Of a DNA stretch of 64,000 nt, positions 57,963-64,000 are shown in pieces. The stretch comes from Diphasiastrum complanatum (Eukaryota > Streptophyta > Lycopodiopsida > Lycopodiales > Lycopodiaceae): the NCBI GenBank assembly GCA_029204225.1, contig MU831993.1, forward strand, positions 1 to 64,000. Reading direction: 5' to 3'. Numbering within the stretch: the stretch's first letter is position 1; each line of letters starts with the position of its first letter. The position numbers were made by a program, and so were the translations under genes. The notes beneath the pieces were generated by a model. It ran no database searches. It was not told the DNA's origin and was given only the letters and a program-made list of their open reading frames with translations.

Positions 57963-59832
57963 AGACAAGCAAGTCATATTTCTCTCTCTACAATAACCAC
58001 TAAATACATAGTATTGATTTCTTCTTAGGGCTAACGAGACCAATTTTCGACACTTGTGTCAGTACGTGACACATGCATGACCATACTAGTCTCTCACAGT
58101 GATGTGCATACACTGTCAAAAAAGAAAGCACTATACTTACGGATTTCTACCGTTGCAATAAAATTAAGCATTTAAATCCAACTTAAATATTATACAAAAG
58201 AAATATTATGCAAAAAAAATATCCAACAATAGAAATTTTGACACATTTGAAAAAAAATTTTGAGAAAAACAAATACTAGATTTTCATGAGCCCCTTGGGC
58301 TAGCACACCGATGTGCTAACCTACAAGGCTCCACAGCCATATATTTGTAGTCTAAATAAACTTATCTTTAAAAGGTAGCTAAGTGTCTTTTGATGGGCCT
58401 ATCTAAAATTTGACGAGTACTGAGATTTTAACTATGTATCATGAAAGTAATTTGATTGTGCAAAAATGTTACAGGAGCCTTATAGGCTAGCACGTCAGGA
58501 GCCTTATAGGCTAGCACGTCAGCGTGCTTGCCTATGGGAATTCAAAAGAATAAACAATAAAGTGGCATGCTGAAAAGTATCACTTGAGCCTCATTGGATG
58601 CTCCTACGTATCTCATTCCACCATATCTTGCTAACCAATATCAATAATGTAAGCAAAACATTTCACATAAATGTTAAATATATGCTCTTATCAATTTAAA
58701 CCATGAGGTGCAAAAATCAAGCTAATGATAAAAAGAGTCCACAAGTGCAAAGAATTAGTGTGAATTCATTCTTATTTCTCTATTTTCAATGATGTGGAAT
58801 GATATGCTCAATGCTTGTTTTCTGTTTGGCTAGGATAACATAGTTAGGCCATAATGTTCTAAATCATAACATATCGGATGAGGTCATAGATGAATGGATA
58901 GTGAGTCTATTTATCCCGTGAGTATGAACTGCTAACTGTTATGACATGATTTCTTTAAGTGCATGTGGAAGGTCAGAGATTTGGTTAAAGCTAAATCCTC
59001 CTTAGAACTTGCACAATGTGAACATTGGTGGGAGACAGTTTTACTTGCAGCAAGCAGTATTGTAAGCTAGGATGTTTTTTATAACAGTCCACCTCCCTGG
59101 AATATCTGTTCCTGCAAGACAGTGTTGTACTAGTCTAGGTTCATGCTTGGGAACGTGGAGAAGAGAGGTAACCCTGTTTCTTGAACAAAATGAACTTTTT
59201 GAACTGGCTGATCAGGTAGGTTACTGGTCAGAACTTCTGAGCAGCTATTTCACAGACTATTCGTGATTTGTGATTATCTTTTTCAGATCATGATAAGCTG
59301 TGAAATTCTGAGAATGGCTTGCTGCTCAGTTGCTGGTTATTGTGTTGCTCCATGGAGTTATGGATTGGAAAATGGAGGGTTGACAGTCTGTTTTGGAATA
59401 ACAAATCGCTCTGTAACCTTTTTGCTACTTGTGCTGATTGTATGGATGCTCCACAGGTTGTGGCAGTTGCAAGGAGTCGCGCTGATTCAACGCTGTTAGA
59501 GAGGATCTAAAATGCGGTTGAATCCAGAATATGAAGACACAGATTTACCTTGTTGATTCCAGTTTTGCAGCTATATCGACCGTACCTGTTCCTGCTTCAG
59601 CATGTTCCTTGCTCTCTCTTTCTCGCGATGGTGGCGGCAGTTGCAGGGACGTGTGCCCTTCCCTTCTTGTTAATCATAACCTATTAGGGTTTTCAGGGGG
59701 GCATTTGTGGGGGGCATGATTGACCTTTAGGGGGAGTGAACCTCAATCTTTTGGGATGTGAAACCCTTAGGGTTAATTGCAACCTTGTAAAGAGTTTCAT
59801 AATTCATGTGTGGCCTTGCCTGGAATTTTCGA
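57963..59832. other. Unassigned, with small repeats
   Basis: AGGAGCCTTATAGGCTAGCACGTC is duplicated in tandem at about 58473-58520, and a related GAGCCCCTTGGGCTAGCAC occurs near 58290. Plus-strand frames at 59072-59500 and 59531-59719 are open for 60-78 codons but match nothing known; a transcribed or intron-rich region cannot be excluded. Confidence 0.4.
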
Positions 59833-60003
59833 GAATTGAAAATTTTAGAGAGTTTTATGGCTTTTGCTTAGTTGAGAGACTTTACATGGGTTTTTCTTTC
59901 ATATTATTAGAGGTTTAAGAATTGAAAATTTTAGAGAGTTTTATGGCTTTTGCTTAGTTGAGAGACTTTACATGGGTTTTTCTTTCATATTATTCGAGTA
60001 AAC
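59833..60003. repeat. 86-bp tandem duplication
   Basis: GAATTGAAAATTTTAGAGAG through CTTTCATATTATT is present twice with an 86-bp offset, nearly identical. Confidence 0.9.
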
Positions 60004-63000
60004 CTCTATATGGTTTAAAGTTAATCTTTGACTATTTTGCATGCGAAGAGAGCTTGTGAGTTGTAATAGGCATTACGACATCGGCTACTCTTCTAGTATG
60101 GCACAAAAAATAATTAGTTCTAACAAGGATAACCATAAGAAAAATCTATATTAAATTCTCTAGGCCATAATGGGTGACGATATAAGTTTTGCTATCCTAA
60201 CAGAACGTCTATGATTTTTCTTGTACTATGTTTGATGGTGACTAAACTTTGGGTGCATGCAATCTCCCCAGATTAAAGGTTAAAATTCATTTTTTCTTTT
60301 TTATTGAATTTCAAGTTTGGTTAAAATTTGGAATTGGTTACTTGTCCTGTAAATTTTTAATTGACATCAATCATTAGAAATGGGTCAAGTTAATGTTTGT
60401 GTAAGATATCGTGAAAATTGAATTGAAAACCATCAAACATTATGAAATGGCCTGATAGAATGAGTGATGACAGTACTCTATATCCGAGCTCTTAAATCTT
60501 GTTTGGATACAGTTTAAAACTGAAATCCTATTGGTAGGATTTTCATTCATGTATTTTCATACTCTGGGTTTGGATATTTTTTATTAATATTGATGGAGTA
60601 ATGCCAGACCAGTCAATAAAAAGAAAAAACAGTCCAAATTTATTGGAAAAATTGTAATTTAGGAATAAAAAAAAAACTGATTTCATTTCCAATCAAATTC
60701 TATGGTGAATTATATTCAAAAGATCAGACTAGGATTGTTTCACATACTATTAGATGATTTTTGATGTATCAGTTATTTGACCCATGTATAGGATAGAAAT
60801 GAAATTGTTTCAGACTTTTTTCTACAGTACTTAATTTCTAAACATTTACTAATGTCGTTACGTCTTCTTCATACCTTAGCTGAAGGATTTTCAGGGAACT
60901 GAAAATTCTAAGGAGGAAAGAAGAGTGGACATCAGAGGTAGTAAGTGTGATCGAGAAATGTATTTCGCAGTTAGGATTTTAGGTAAATCCCAGTAAATAA
61001 TTGCTTAATACCGATTATTAATTTCCTGAATAGAATTCCTTTAGTTGAGTTTATAACTTATATCTTGTAACCATTGAGTTATCCGCAGTTTTGGATGTCA
61101 ATTGTGATGTTAGAAGTAGAATTTTATACATGGATTACATTGGATCTGTTAATTGATAGAAGCTTGTCCCTAGAGTTAATGCTCTTGGATCCAGGGGGAT
61201 TCGAAGCTTATCATTAACCAAAAAAGATCAAAATGTAAAGTGAACCATGCTAATTCTTCTGTTTAGATCACAAGGTCAGGTGTGGATTGTGGTATCCATC
61301 TGAGCCAATCATCCAAATAAATGGATTCCCTAGTGTTGGGAGCAAGAGATAATATTCTATATGGATTATAGGACAGCTAGACGATCTGTGGATCTCTAGA
61401 ATATCAGAGAAGGCGGTTAAGGGTTTTCTGGAAGGAAAAGCTGATGGTATGGGACATCAGTAATTTTGGAAAGAGAATTCTAAAACTGTAAAGATCTGAT
61501 GATCAATGGTGTGTTTTAGTACCTAGTCGCGATATGGAAAAAATAAAACCATTTGATCAAATGTATTTTGAAAAATTTTCAGGTTTAATCTAGATCCCAA
61601 TGTGGTATCTCATTATCTACAAAATCAGAGGCCCTCAAATCTATTTCTCACTTTCTTAATTAATCTTTTGCTTCTTAGTAATTTCTCGAATATAGATATC
61701 AGAATGGTTTATATGATTCTTTCCAGCATGAAGTTATTCCTCTAAAAGACTGTTATGTCATATAAGTGACTACTTGTGTGAAAAGACTTGGAATTTAAAT
61801 AAATTCTAAGTTTAAGTGTTTCAATTTCTTAAACCTAGAATATCTCTTTTTGCATAAATGGATTTCGATAGAATGGTAGTTTCTGTCACTTGGGTTGAAA
61901 ATATTTGAAAGAAAAGTCCTATTGTAATAGAGTGAATCTTTTAGTGGAAGCACTTATTATTGACTTTTGTTTAATTTGGATATTTTCGTATATCATCTTT
62001 CCAGTTATCTTTGATTGAAATTGTGAATTTCTTTAAAAGGAGAGGTGAAGTGATGGGATAAAATTCTATTTGGGAATATGTGGGTTGCATAGTTTTCGGG
62101 AGAGAACCAGCTGTGGTATAGAAATGAGATTTTTCTGAAGGTAATTTCCGATAGAGTCAGAGTAAGATACCTAATTGGAACTTTTCGAATAAGAGGAATT
62201 CTCTAGGGATTGTGTGGACAATCTGAAACTAGAACATGTTTGATACTTGAATCATTATCTATTAGTACAATGAAAGGTCAAAGGTTACTAATTCCATTTC
62301 GATTGGAATAGAAGTAAGTTTGATCAGGATTTAAGTTTGAGAGTTTTTGTATTGGATCAACCTAATCTTAGTTTTAGTACTAGGATCAGAAAAGGGTTGA
62401 TTGAGAAGAAGATCATGCTATTAGAGAAAATTGGATTGGAAAACTGTTGAGAGAAAATGTTATTTGTCTCAAAGATAACCTGGATATGTTATTTACTCAT
62501 GAGAAATAGAAAATCTCTTGTATCTCAGTTACAAGATTCTCAGTGAGATATGTGAGTAACATATGTGGGTTCTGGAGAAATCTGTCTGATAAATATGTGT
62601 TTATGTATTGGGTCATAGTGAGATTAATCACATATGTGCACAATTAATCTTGTATAAATCTACTGTGTATTCTTGGTTACTAGGGTTATTTGGTGCACTT
62701 AATCTAGTCGATGAACATGAACATATGATCAAGTATTTTTTTGACAGATACTTGCAAGTTAACAAATCTTTGTTTATGGATTAACTTATAAATGATTTGG
62801 GTAAGGATCTAAATGTCGGTCATACTAGTATAATTGAATTCTTCACCTAGACATTTGAGATTTCTGAATCATTGGCAATTAACTTGAGTAGTTGATTACT
62901 CCAGAGTGAAGTTAATTGGTAAAATGATTAGTGTGATGTGGATTCACCAGAAACTGATAGTTTGATTTATATTGCTTGTAAGACACATGGTTAGTCAATT

Positions 63001-64000
63001 ATTTGGGTTCATCAGTTAAAATTATGTGCATTGGATATACAATATTTTTGGGATAGAGTATTTTTTAGTTAAGGAATAGACTTAGCTCATTAGTGATTGT
63101 ATTCCAGAGCGCTCAATTGGATAATGAATCATAATGAATTCAAGAATAATAATTGATTTGATTCTAGATTGTAATCTAACGTTTTTTGTAGTTGACAATG
63201 ATTGTCATTTTGGTATGCGTTCAGCCTATAATTACCAATGGTTTATAGAACTTAAATCTTGATTCTTACTTTTCCTAAGTTATGTTGGACATATATTCTA
63301 GCATCTTGTAAATGATTAAGTATGGTGAAAATTATGATTGATGAATCATATGAATCTAAATATTTATGATTGACGAATCATAAATAAATACTTAATTATC
63401 ATCAGAGGATTATAAGGAATGGTGATGATTCTTAAGTGTGACGATTAAGTTTTGATCTATTATTTGAGTAGGAATTCAGATCAGTGTCCTGAATCTCTCT
63501 ACTCTAGTATTTATTTGAGAATCTATGGATCTCACTGACATCTCACAGGATAAGTATTTTATTTATGGAGAATTTAATTATTTCAGTGGATGTTATTCTG
63601 CTACAGTCTATGGTCTGCAAATGCTTGAGTACAGTTGTTCATTTGATTGGATCTCCAGATATCATAGGAGACAGACAAATCTATTAAGATGAATGAGTGC
63701 TATTTTCTTGTATTCGATGTTAGAAATGAGCATTTAACTCAAATGAGTATTTAGGATACTCAGAGTTGAGTTTTAATCATTTTATATCTTAATGATTCTC
63801 CTAGAGATTCTAGTTAAATGAATTATCATATCTTAAAATTGGATTCTAAGAATAGTTGTACTTGGAAGCTTTTTATGAACTGTTTGCCAGAGTTGTGGAT
63901 GATTTTAGATTGTAATTATTATTTTTTCTTTAACTTTAATCTCCTAAGTTAGGTAATATTTCACTCAGTTGGTTCATGTAGGTGTTTTACATGAAGGTGA
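60004..64000. other. AT-rich non-coding sequence
   Basis: No frame of 60 codons or more, no recognisable protein, LTR, Helitron end, microsatellite or RNA gene. Many short imperfect repeats (GATTCTAAG, TTTATTTGAG) are consistent with old decayed DNA. Confidence 0.6.

Noticed and set aside
59072-59510. Overlapping plus frames with hydrophobic segments
   Set aside because: No family recognised, different frames overlap, and no splice or promoter signal stands out.

Overview
This window reads as transposon-rich nuclear DNA from a flowering plant. Evidence: short exons with GT-AG introns and plant protein families (GAR1, an 11S-globulin-like cupin, a clathrin light chain, XAP5/XCT), Ty1/copia and Ty3/gypsy elements whose primer-binding sites match plant initiator tRNA-Met (TGGTATCAGAGC), plant-type Helitrons ending in CTAGT, and very long (GA)n/(CT)n tracts. 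I cannot name the species. Most open frames are retroelement remnants; only two ordinary host genes are convincing.

Layout. 1-3.6 kb: a hAT (DUF659) fragment, a gypsy LTR with decayed gag, a palindrome-rich MITE-like element and a gypsy protease-RT fragment on the minus strand. 3.7-4.7 kb: the last four exons of GAR1 (H/ACA snoRNP) on the plus strand, with no first exon visible. 4.7-9.3 kb: non-coding. 9.3-18 kb: a cluster of related non-autonomous Helitrons in both orientations, some joined head to tail, two facing each other tail to tail across a microsatellite. The rightmost appears to carry decayed fragments of two host genes, clathrin light chain and XCT. 18-20.9 kb: unassigned sequence and a CT tract.

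20.9-42 kb: minus-strand retrotransposons: a decayed gypsy gag-PR-RT-RH-IN, two related copia elements arranged as a tandem sharing an LTR, and a third copia element with a long pol frame. 42-43.3 kb: GA tracts and an inverted copia LTR piece. 43.3-46.7 kb: an intact-looking five-exon gene for a 412-residue secreted 11S-globulin-like bicupin, with an RY element (CATGCATG type) about 230 bp upstream of the ATG, as in seed-protein promoters. 47.2-47.6 kb: two miniature Helitrons.

49.6-51.4 kb, minus strand: the most unusual locus. A 252-codon open frame contains a clear histone H3-type fold with a long basic C-terminal extension; 47 bp downstream on the same strand lie four exons resembling a Ulp1/SUMO-protease (C48) domain whose catalytic Cys position is not Cys. 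I know of no described family with this arrangement. 51.7-57.7 kb: a partial LTR, then a gag-only non-autonomous LTR element (TR-GAG type) with 563-bp LTR, PPT and PBS. 57.7-64 kb: a copia RT scrap, small tandem duplications and AT-rich non-coding DNA.

Apart from GAR1 and the cupin, the genes do not form a pathway; the window is best read as nested mobile elements around two host genes, with the H3/Ulp1 locus and the gene-carrying Helitron as the items most worth follow-up.
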